Assembly: GCA_945875065.1 (NCBI GenBank)
Contig: CAMCJC010000104.1
Coordinates: 1 to 8,016, forward strand
Direction of reading: 5' to 3'
Source: an uncultured Propionibacteriaceae bacterium
GTDB lineage: Bacteria; Actinomycetota; Actinomycetes; Propionibacteriales; Propionibacteriaceae
Length of the DNA stretch: 8,016 nucleotides
The notes beneath the pieces are model-generated. The model had not been told where the DNA came from and did no database searches. It worked only from the letters and a program-made list of their open reading frames with translations. The position numbers and the translations under genes are program-made. Below, one piece after another: positions 1 through 6,015 of this stretch; position 1 is the stretch's first letter; every line of letters begins with the position of its first letter.

Positions 1-1
1 C

Positions 2-472
2 CTACTGGGACGTTCCACCGTCACCCCGGCCTGGAAGTCCTACTCGGCCGATGACCGGGCCCGCGCCGAGAAAGCCATCCGTGAGTTCGGCCTGGAGGAG
101 ATGAGGGACCAGTCGGTGCTGCAGCTGTCCGGCGGCGAACGCAAGCGGGCTCTGCTGGCCCGCACCCTCGTCCAGGACACGAACATCTTGCTCCTAGACG
201 AACCGACGAACCATCTCGACGTCCGCTTCCAGCACCAAGTGCTTCGGCTGGTGGGCTCGCTGGATAAGACCACCGTCGTCGTCCTCCACGACCTCAACAT
301 GGCAGCCCGGTACTGCGAGCAGTTGGCCCTGATCGACCACGGCCGCCTGGTCGCTGTTGGGACCGCCGAAGAAGTGCTGCAACCCGAACTGCTGGAACCT
401 GTCTACGGGCTGGATGTGCATCGGGTCGAGATCAAGGGGAGGCTGCAACTCCTCATGTCCCCCCGAGAGTAG
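2..472 (+). CDS. Iron-siderophore/heme/B12-type ABC transporter ATP-binding protein (3' part)
   Basis: This is the C-terminal 156 residues of an ABC ATPase of the FecE/FepC/HmuV/BtuD class; the Walker A half lies before the window. In order, the visible part shows the signature loop LSGGERKRA, Walker B ILLLDEP followed by the D-loop TNHLD, and the switch histidine in VVVLHDLN. It then has the tail typical of this class (GRLVAVGTAEEVLQPELLEPVYGLDV). ATPases with a 'HDLN-A-RYC' stretch and a 'G-A-EEVL--ELL--VYG-DV' tail usually energise import of ferric siderophores, heme or cobalamin with a permease and a lipoprotein binding protein; those partners would lie to the left. The signature has E-R-K where most relatives have Q-x-Q, a modest variation. 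The substrate cannot be read from this half. The reading frame is open from base 2 to the TAG at 470-472. Confidence 0.93.
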   Translation, partial: LLGRSTVTPAWKSYSADDRARAEKAIREFGLEEMRDQSVLQLSGGERKRALLARTLVQDTNILLLDEPTNHLDVRFQHQVLRLVGSLDKTTVVVLHDLNMAARYCEQLALIDHGRLVAVGTAEEVLQPELLEPVYGLDVHRVEIKGRLQLLMSPRE

Positions 473-480
473 CAACGAAG

Positions 481-527
481 CGGCTCTGACGGAGGGCATT
501 GTCGGGCGCCCGCTCGTTCCAGAGCCG
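481..527. terminator. Inverted repeat in convergent spacer, possible bidirectional terminator
   Basis: The 103-base gap between the ABC ATPase stop and the stop of the leftward racemase-like gene contains a perfect 8-bp inverted repeat, CGGCTCTG (481-488) and CAGAGCCG (520-527). The 31-base loop itself contains the palindrome GGGCGCCC (504-511). A smaller stem, CGGCC/GGCCG (535-539 and 546-550), follows. Neither arm is followed by a long T-run, so this is not a textbook intrinsic terminator. The position between two converging genes, and the tolerance of actinobacteria for U-poor terminators, make transcription stop the simplest role. Confidence 0.4.
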
Positions 528-575
528 ATGAAACCGGCCGGCAGGGGCCGTGAAGACTGCGGCTTTACCGCGCGA

Positions 576-1601
576 TCAATTCCAGCGCAGCTCGTCGAAG
601 GTCGTGGTTGTCATGCGGCAGGTGACCGGGACCTCGTCGCCGACCTGTACGCCCGGGTCGGCACCCGGGAGGAACAGCATCGAAGCGTGCATGTGCGGGG
701 GTTCGGCGAAGCTGGCCTTCTTCTTGCCGATCCGGAATGGGGAGACCTGGCGGCCAACCTCGTCGAGGGCCCATTCAGCGGTGGCGTTGACGCGGTCCCG
801 CAGCGACTTCAGCTTCTTCGGCGCCGCTAGGGCGATGCCGTGGGCGGTGCCGCCCGAGACGACGGCGAGCCACCCGTCCCGTGTGACCTTGCCGTTGTGA
901 TAGCCGAATCGGGTGCCGCGAGAAACGCGGTGGAGGTCGAGGACGGTGCCGGTCGCGGAGTAGGTCGACGCGTCGCCCATCCACAGCTTCGTGCCGATCC
1001 GCATCCGCGTGCTGCCGCCGAGATGCGTGCGGAGCTTCGCGTAGTGCGTGGCGTCCAGGTGCGACACCCACACCGCACCTCGCTGATGCGCGACCCCCGT
1101 TGACGCCAACGTTTGAGCCTCTGCGAGCGCCCCCGTCGGCGGCAGGTGGATCGCCCAGCCCTCGAACCCGAGCGTGCCGGTGTCCACCGCCGCGACCTCC
1201 TCCAGCGTCAGCCCGTGCCGATTCATCGACGTCCGCAACTCGACGAGGACCCGCGCCCGTGGATACTGCCGAACCAGCGCGTCGAGGTCCTCCAGCCGTG
1301 AGACGGTCGTGATGACGCCAGGCTCCTCCAGCAGTGCCGTGGCGGCCGCGTCGAAGGGCCGCCACGGGTTGAGGACGACGACGTCGCGGCTCCAGCCCGC
1401 CGCCCGCACCACCGCGACCTCCTCGGCGATGCCGACGGCGATGCAGTCCTCGTTCATGCGCGCGGCCTCGCGGGCCAAGGCTTCGAGGCTGAAGCCGTAG
1501 CCGTTGCCCTTCGCGACTGGCACGAGCCCGGGAAACGAGTCCTGCACGGACTTGATGTTGGCGCGCCAGGCGCGCGTGTCGATGTTCAGGGCGAGAGTCA
1601 T
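576..1601 (-). CDS. Alanine racemase-like PLP fold protein lacking the catalytic tyrosine
   Basis: This 341-residue protein aligns along the alanine racemase fold. Residues 28-37 (PVAKGNGYGF) match the PLP-lysine motif (usually VKANAYGHG), with K31 as the Schiff-base lysine and Y35 conserved. M-N-R128-H-G matches the M-G-R-x-G carboxylate-binding loop, H152 lies in the usual T-H-F strand, and M-R201-I-G matches the arginine that touches the pyridine nitrogen. At 251-255 the GYADG motif reads GTAHG, so the second catalytic base (Tyr265 of Geobacillus Alr) is Thr252. M304 matches the usual GR-C-MD methionine, but the Asp is His. The protein ends right after FDELRWN, without the roughly 40-residue tail of classical enzymes. 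Its ATG lies one base after the stop of the FemX gene (TGA-C-ATG), so the two are almost certainly co-translated. A role in lipid II or bridge modification is inferred from that context; true alanine racemization looks doubtful. Confidence 0.85.
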   Translation of the reverse strand: MTLALNIDTRAWRANIKSVQDSFPGLVPVAKGNGYGFSLEALAREAARMNEDCIAVGIAEEVAVVRAAGWSRDVVVLNPWRPFDAAATALLEEPGVITTVSRLEDLDALVRQYPRARVLVELRTSMNRHGLTLEEVAAVDTGTLGFEGWAIHLPPTGALAEAQTLASTGVAHQRGAVWVSHLDATHYAKLRTHLGGSTRMRIGTKLWMGDASTYSATGTVLDLHRVSRGTRFGYHNGKVTRDGWLAVVSGGTAHGIALAAPKKLKSLRDRVNATAEWALDEVGRQVSPFRIGKKKASFAEPPHMHASMLFLPGADPGVQVGDEVPVTCRMTTTTFDELRWN

Positions 1602-1602
1602 G

Positions 1603-2725
1603 TCACCGTCGCTTCAGGTATTGCTGGAATGCGAAGTTCAACACGGGATTGATGGGGCGGTCCCATTCACCGACGTGCGCTACCGCCTCGCCGCCCGTGC
1701 CGACCTTGAACTGGATCAGCCCGATCTCCGGATCATCGGCTGCGAGCCCCTCGGTGATGCCGCGGAGGTCATAGATCGTGGCGCCGGCGTCGCGGGCGTC
1801 GCGCATCATCCGCCACTGGATGGCGTTCGACCCGCGCACCTCGCGCTTCGCCGTCGTAGATGCGCCGTACGAGTACCAGGCGTGCCGGCCGACACGAATC
1901 CAGGTGGTGGCGGCCACGAGGTCACCCTCGTGCTCGGCCAGATAGACCCGCATCCGGTCAGGGGTTTCGCCATTGAGGGCGTCCCACATCGTCTCGAAAT
2001 AGCTTAGGCCGCGGCCGGTGAAGCCGTCGCGCTCCGCGGTTTCGAGGTAGATCTCGTGGAAGCGTGCGAGGTCGGCGCGGTCGCCGGCCGTGACGACGAC
2101 CCCCATCTTGTCCGCCTTCTTGATGTTGCGACGCCACAGCTGGTTCATGCCTTTCAGCAGCTGTTCGTCGGTGAGTGCGGTCGTCGCTGGTCAGGGGCAC
2201 CTGGTAGTTGAACTTCGGCTGGCCCGCCGCGAACCCGTGCCCTTCGGCCTGCGGTTGCCAACCCAGGTGCTCCAGCGATCTCAGCAGCCGCGTGCCGACG
2301 TGCGTCGTCTCGTCGGGCGTCGCCTGGGACAGCACCTCGATCCTCTCGTCAGCGATGGCCTCCTTGACGGTCGGCGCCAGCCAGCGACGTTGCACCACCG
2401 CCGGGCCGATCCGCACGACGAACGCCTTCTTCCGACGCGCGTGCGCGACGAGCGCGTCGAGGTGGGCCTCGACGTCGGGGCGTCCCCAGTCGAGGACGGG
2501 CCCCTCGGGCAGGTATGCGAGGTAGCGTTTCAGCTTCGGAAGCTGGCGGTACAGCACCAAGCCCACCCCCGTCAGCTCGGAGCCGTCGAAGAATCCGATG
2601 GATTCGCTACGCCATTCCGGCTTGACCCGGCCCCACGCGGGGAGCTGGAGGAAGCTGGCCTCGCCGCGCGCCTCGATGAAGGCGAGGTGCTCCGCGGGAG
2701 TGATGGTGTTGACGGTGATGCTCAC
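1603..2725 (-). CDS. femX: FemX/FemAB-type lipid II aminoacyl (peptidoglycan bridge) ligase, frameshifted
   Basis: One gene read in two frames. The N-terminal part starts at GTG 2725 and includes FLQLPAWGRVK, typical of FemAB domain 1, then a QPKFNYQVPL segment. The C-terminal part reads LLKGMNQLWRRNIKKADK, then FHEIYLETAERDGF, WYSYGAS, IYDLRGI, GLIQFKVGTGG and EWDRP. The Fem family transfers an amino acid from aminoacyl-tRNA to the lipid II side chain at the cytoplasmic membrane, starting the interpeptide bridge; actinomycete FemX enzymes typically add Gly, Ala or similar residues. The frame switches near 2174-2182. Restoring two bases (for example GC within GACGACCGCACTCACC) joins the halves into a protein of about 374 residues, the normal family length, with S-D-D-R-T-L-T-D-E-Q at the junction. 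As written, the first frame runs on into unrelated sequence to 1958, while an ATG at 2148 could restart the second half. No slippery site is visible. It forms an operon with the racemase-like gene downstream. Confidence 0.88.
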
Positions 2726-2933
2726 CCCCCAAACCTACCGGCTGCCGCGAGTCGATGCCGACCGCGACGCGGAGACCCAGGAGCCCGGAACCGCAATACG
2801 GTTTGTCGACAAATCGGTCTGAGCTGTCATATTAGCCAAATGAGTCACAGCGGGTCGGTGCGCGCCGCCCGAACGGTCACAGTAGACTTCTCGGAGTCAA
2901 CGGAAGTTAATTAGGCCTCGCCGAGGAGACGCC
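2726..2933. promoter_or_regulatory. Divergent intergenic region between femX and the ankyrin gene
   Basis: These 208 bases must hold the promoters of the leftward femX operon and the rightward ankyrin gene. A perfect 12-bp palindrome, TTTGTCGACAAA, lies at 2802-2813 and could be an operator. GTCACAG occurs twice in direct orientation, at 2844-2850 and 2876-2882, 32 bases apart. The second copy is followed at once by TAGACT (2883-2888), which resembles an actinobacterial -10 box for the rightward gene, although no good -35 sits 17-18 bases upstream. AT-rich TCATATTAG (2827-2835) reads TAATAT on the minus strand and might serve femX. The assignments are inference; the repeats and palindrome are seen directly. 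Confidence 0.35.
2802..2813. promoter_or_regulatory. 12-bp perfect palindrome, candidate operator
   Basis: TTTGTCGACAAA is self-complementary over 12 bases and lies 77 bases upstream of the femX start and 121 bases upstream of the ankyrin start. A palindrome of this length and AT-rich flank in a GC-rich divergent promoter region suits a dimeric repressor. No specific regulator family can be named: the TTGT-CG-ACAA core is loosely like GntR-type half sites but has the wrong central spacing. Confidence 0.3.
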
Positions 2934-4007
2934 ATGGCCCTGCGCAGAAGCCTGCCCGAATCTCTACCTGGGCTGCTGCGTGATGGGAAGGTCGAGGAGA
3001 TCAAGGTGGCGCTGGGGCGCTGCGAGGTCGGCGCCCGCCTGGGCGACTATTTCCGCTCCAGTGCCCTGCATTTTCCCGAGTGCCCAGAAGCGGTCGTCCG
3101 CTGGCTGGTGCAGCGCGGCGAGGACGTCGACGCGACCGACCGTTTCGGTGCCCGTCCCCTCCACCGCCTCCGCTTCGACCACGATCGCGACCGCGCCCGT
3201 CTCCTCCTGGAACTCGGCGCCGATGTCGACGCCACCGACGGCGACGGCGCCACCCCGCTGATGGTCGCCGTCAAGCAACTCAGCGAGCAACTCGTTGACA
3301 CCTATCTCGAGGCCGGGGCCCGGCCCGATGCCGTCGCCCGCCTCTGGAACGGCGAGTACAGCACCATCACCTATGCGCTCGCCTCGGCGGAGACATCGCG
3401 CGCGACCGAGATGCTGCGGATCGTCGAACGTCTTCTTAAGCTCGGCGCCACTCCCACCGGAGCCGAAAAGGCGTCGCTCGCGATCATGCGGAAAGAGGCG
3501 CAGCGGTCGAGCGCTTACCATCGCCGCCAGCGCGACGACGCACCCGCCCCCGCCTGGCTGCCCGCTCTCAACCGGTTGTGCGAGATCTGCGGGGTCGAAA
3601 CCGTCGCTCTGGCCGGGAAGCACGATGGCGTCAGCCCGATCGTCGTTCCTAGCGAGCGGCCGTTCTCGGCCCTGTGGAACCTCCTGGTCCCCGACGAGGG
3701 GCCTGCCCCCACCGCCCAGGGTGAGGCGGTCCGGATCGCCGGCTATATCGAGGACGAGCTCCTGATCCGCCGCAGCCAGGCGTGGGATGGGGCGTCGCGT
3801 GTTCTCGTCGACGGCCTCGGCGATATCCTTGCCTCCGGGACCCGGCTTCCGGCCGCTGACCTGTCGGACGTTCACGCCAAGTTGGCTCGTATTCGCACGG
3901 GAAGAGCCGACGAGGACGCCGTCAATCGAGTGATCGGCCTGGTCATTGCGTGGATCACGCTCAACCCGACGCCAAGACCTAACCCGCTGCCGGACGTCGG
4001 AAGATGA
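2934..4007 (+). CDS. Ankyrin-repeat protein with an uncharacterised C-terminal domain
   Basis: This is a 357-residue cytoplasmic protein with no signal peptide or membrane segment. The start is ATG 2934, preceded by GAGGAG at 2923-2928 with a five-base spacer. The N-terminal half has about four ankyrin repeats: residues 36-67 (degenerate), 68-100 (FGARPLH then LLLELGADVDATD), 101-133 (GDGATPLM then YLEAGARPD) and 134-175 (longer insert, ending LLKLGATPT). Residues 205-345 form a separate, probably helical region. Its stretch LVPDEGPAPTAQGEAVRIAG at 251-270, followed by E-D-E and a W-D pair (284-285), resembles from memory a domain seen in other bacterial hypothetical proteins; I cannot name it. 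Ankyrin repeats bind protein partners. The gene stands alone between the femX operon and the lipoprotein array, and its stop abuts the stop of lipoprotein A. A link to the lipoproteins is possible but unproven. Confidence 0.88.
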   Translation: MALRRSLPESLPGLLRDGKVEEIKVALGRCEVGARLGDYFRSSALHFPECPEAVVRWLVQRGEDVDATDRFGARPLHRLRFDHDRDRARLLLELGADVDATDGDGATPLMVAVKQLSEQLVDTYLEAGARPDAVARLWNGEYSTITYALASAETSRATEMLRIVERLLKLGATPTGAEKASLAIMRKEAQRSSAYHRRQRDDAPAPAWLPALNRLCEICGVETVALAGKHDGVSPIVVPSERPFSALWNLLVPDEGPAPTAQGEAVRIAGYIEDELLIRRSQAWDGASRVLVDGLGDILASGTRLPAADLSDVHAKLARIRTGRADEDAVNRVIGLVIAWITLNPTPRPNPLPDVGR

Positions 4008-4010
4008 TCA
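4005..4010. other. Shared TGATCA holding both convergent stop codons
   Basis: The palindrome TGATCA contains the TGA of the rightward ankyrin gene (4005-4007) and, on the other strand, the TGA of the leftward lipoprotein A gene (4008-4010). There are no bases between the two genes, so any terminator must lie inside the opposing coding sequence. Confidence 0.9.
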
Positions 4011-4955
4011 GTTCTTGGCTAGGACGTTGCCGTCGAGGTCGACGTGGACGGTTAGCTTGTTCTCGGGGTGCTCGCTGTCGAACCAGTGAGCGGCTACCTG
4101 AAGACCGGCGAAGTCCGGGGCACCATGGATGCTGTCGCTATTGACGGAGAGACTGTAGACCGTAGTGAGGTCGCGACCTGCTGCCTCGGCTGCCTTCTGG
4201 AAGGCTGCGGAGATCTTGGTGGCTTGGTCCTGAGTCAGGTCAAGTGGAAGGTCGATTTTGCTCGGCTCTGGGGTGCTGCCGTGGCATGAACCCTGGAGGT
4301 ACGCGGTGCCATCCGGGCTGAGGTCCCTGAATAGATACCCGTCGCATGGCTTGCCGTCGACGCCGATGCCATCCGAAGTATCGAACAGGGCGGTCGGGGA
4401 GCCGCCATTGGTGTCTAAACGGAAGTTGGTCGTCGACTGCGAGCCTAGAGCGATGGTCGCTTCCTCGAAAAGCGTGTTGAGAGACTCGGCGCTCCACCAT
4501 TCGGTTATGGGGTGCAGGTCGCGATCGTTGAGCCTGTCGGCCACTGTTTCCAACCCGCAACTGACATGCACGTAAATGCCATTCATCGGCAAGGCAGTGG
4601 CAGAGATCCGTTTCTTGTCCAGTGAGCTCTCGCAGGCCTGGGGGTAAACCTTGGTGATCGCCTCGAGATCCCATGCGGCGATCGGCCGCGGGAATCCCCA
4701 ATCGCGTTGGTAGGCGGGAATCTCTAGGGTCTTGTCTTTTGTGGTCTTATAGTTGTGGGACTGGCCGTTGACGAAAACTTCCGCTGTCACGCTCTCGTCC
4801 GAATAGTCCGCTGTGAAGCTCACGATGTCCCCGCCAGAGACTTCGGCTATCTTCTGGAGCTTGTCCTTCAGATCCGGGGCGGACATGGGGGAGCTACAGG
4901 CGGTCAGTGCGAGAGCAGCGAGGCAGGCGCCGACGATCGCGGTGCGTAGGTGCAT
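4008..4955 (-). CDS. Predicted lipoprotein A of a four-member paralogous array
   Basis: This 315-residue protein has a lipoprotein signal peptide (charged MHLR start, hydrophobic residues 5-19, lipobox L-T-A-C20), so it should be lipidated on the outer face of the membrane. The mature part has an N-terminal helix-plus-strands segment (about 27-75), then WGFPRPIAAWDLEAI (86-100), C108, C133, EWWSAESLNTLFEEA (152-166), C204 and C224. The end has a KIDLPLDL helix entry and a VHVDLDGNVL strand (303-312). C108/C133 and C204/C224 recur in B and D and probably form two disulfides. I know no family name. It is the last gene of the array, 61 bases after gene B, and the only one not joined by an ATGA overlap. 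No clear Shine-Dalgarno precedes its ATG; the spacer holds a small GGACG-CGA-CGTCC hairpin (4986-4998). Its stop codon abuts that of the converging ankyrin gene. Confidence 0.85.
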   Translation of the reverse strand: MHLRTAIVGACLAALALTACSSPMSAPDLKDKLQKIAEVSGGDIVSFTADYSDESVTAEVFVNGQSHNYKTTKDKTLEIPAYQRDWGFPRPIAAWDLEAITKVYPQACESSLDKKRISATALPMNGIYVHVSCGLETVADRLNDRDLHPITEWWSAESLNTLFEEATIALGSQSTTNFRLDTNGGSPTALFDTSDGIGVDGKPCDGYLFRDLSPDGTAYLQGSCHGSTPEPSKIDLPLDLTQDQATKISAAFQKAAEAAGRDLTTVYSLSVNSDSIHGAPDFAGLQVAAHWFDSEHPENKLTVHVDLDGNVLAKN

Positions 4956-5016
4956 GGGGTAATTCTGGCATCGGCGGGGTGTAGCGGACGCGACGTCCAG
5001 TGGTCCGGGGCACGGT
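4956..5016. other. Spacer between lipoprotein genes B and A with a small hairpin
   Basis: These 61 bases separate gene A from the otherwise overlapping D-C-B set. They contain GGACG/CGTCC inverted arms around a three-base loop (4986-4998). No purine-rich ribosome site is recognisable before the gene A ATG; the bases just upstream read AATTACCCC on the coding strand. The spacer may carry a separate promoter giving a short-leader or leaderless transcript, or an RNA processing site. I see no convincing -10/-35 pair. Confidence 0.25.
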
Positions 5017-6015
5017 TCAGTTCTTCGTCTCGTGCCGCAGGATGGTGCCGTCGAGGCTCACCGCCACCTCGGCATGTTCCCAAACGACCTTGACGTAGGG
5101 CGTCGATGCGTTCAAGAGGCTCGCCTGCTTGGTGAGGATCAGGGGCTGTCCGGCTTGCGCCGCTGCGTTTTCGAATGCGGCTGCAACCTGGCTCGGGTCC
5201 AGCGACGCGATATCTATGGGGTCGGCTAGGGGGTTGCCCGGAACCGGTCCGTCGCACCGGCTTTCGATCATCGCCACGTTCTGTAGGGAACGGGTATAAG
5301 AGCCCAGGCAAGGTTCCCCCGAGGGTCCCGCTATGTCCAAGCCGATGTTGGCTTCCGTCGCCATGCCGTTGCCGAGGTCGTTGCCGACGGGGGCGATGTC
5401 CAGGTAGCGGATCTTGTCCGTGTTCGTAACGATCGGGACCTCCTGCAGCAGGGTTCCGAGAGCCTCAGGTGTCGTCCAAGTCTTGAGGTCGGGGACATCG
5501 TAGTCGCCGATGCGCGTGACCTCCGGGTCGTCAGCGTCACAGTCGACACTGACGAGTGTGTGCTTGCTCGGGAGCAGGCTGGCGGTGACGCGCCCCGTCA
5601 CGCGTGAGTCCCACTCGGAGGGTCCGGGGCACGTCTGTTCGAACAGCCCTCCGATCCCGGCCAGGTCCCATCCGGCCAGCGGCTTGGGTTTAGTCAGCGG
5701 CTTCACCCGGGTTCCCTGGTCGAACTCAGGCTTCACGCCGCCGCGGCTGTAACTGAACTCTTTGGTTATAGCCCGGCCGTTCACCAGCAAGTTGACTCGG
5801 TGGCGTGGGCGAGAATAGTCGGCGTTGAAATTGACATCGAAGCCGAAAACGGGTGACTCGGCGTCGGTCAACGGGGCCAAGACGGCGATGATCTTGTCCT
5901 CGACCCGCTGTGGCGCGCACGCCGTCGCCGCTAGGGCCGATGCCAGGAGCAACGGCAGGGCGCGGCCCAGCAAGCCCTGCCGGGGGGAACCTGCGGTGTT
6001 TCGAAAGCCTCTCAT
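5017..6015 (-). CDS. Predicted lipoprotein B of the paralogous array
   Basis: This is a 332-residue protein from the ATG at 6015. A TTG at 6060 in the same frame would add 15 non-signal residues and overlap gene C deeply. The ATG instead overlaps the gene C stop as ATGA and has GAGGA upstream with good spacing. The signal peptide has an arginine-containing N-region of 18 residues, a hydrophobic core LPLLLASALAA and a relaxed lipobox A-T-A-C33. The core repeats the family plan: KPLAGWDLAGI (111-121), C129, C159, a TW-TPEALGTLL stretch (179-190), C236 and C254. Then come PIDIASLDPSQV (266-277) and the terminal strand VAVSLDGTIL (317-326). The four cysteines match those of A and D. It is moderately diverged from A, so the duplication is not recent. 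The function is unknown; the location is probably the outer leaflet of the cytoplasmic membrane. Confidence 0.85.
   Translation of the reverse strand: MRGFRNTAGSPRQGLLGRALPLLLASALAATACAPQRVEDKIIAVLAPLTDAESPVFGFDVNFNADYSRPRHRVNLLVNGRAITKEFSYSRGGVKPEFDQGTRVKPLTKPKPLAGWDLAGIGGLFEQTCPGPSEWDSRVTGRVTASLLPSKHTLVSVDCDADDPEVTRIGDYDVPDLKTWTTPEALGTLLQEVPIVTNTDKIRYLDIAPVGNDLGNGMATEANIGLDIAGPSGEPCLGSYTRSLQNVAMIESRCDGPVPGNPLADPIDIASLDPSQVAAAFENAAAQAGQPLILTKQASLLNASTPYVKVVWEHAEVAVSLDGTILRHETKN

Noticed and set aside
2171..2185. Programmed ribosomal frameshift in femX
   Set aside because: There is no slippery heptamer, no strong internal Shine-Dalgarno at the right spacing and no obvious downstream structure; two other genes here show similar indels, so error or mutation is simpler.
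2090..2914. 274-residue rightward frame opposite femX
   Set aside because: It is antisense to a recognisable Fem ligase, shows no family motif, and runs through the divergent promoter region.
2964..3875. 303-residue antisense frame under the ankyrin gene
   Set aside because: It is a mirror of a GC-rich coding region with ankyrin repeats and a good ribosome site on the other strand; its translation shows no domain and is glycine/alanine-rich shadow sequence.
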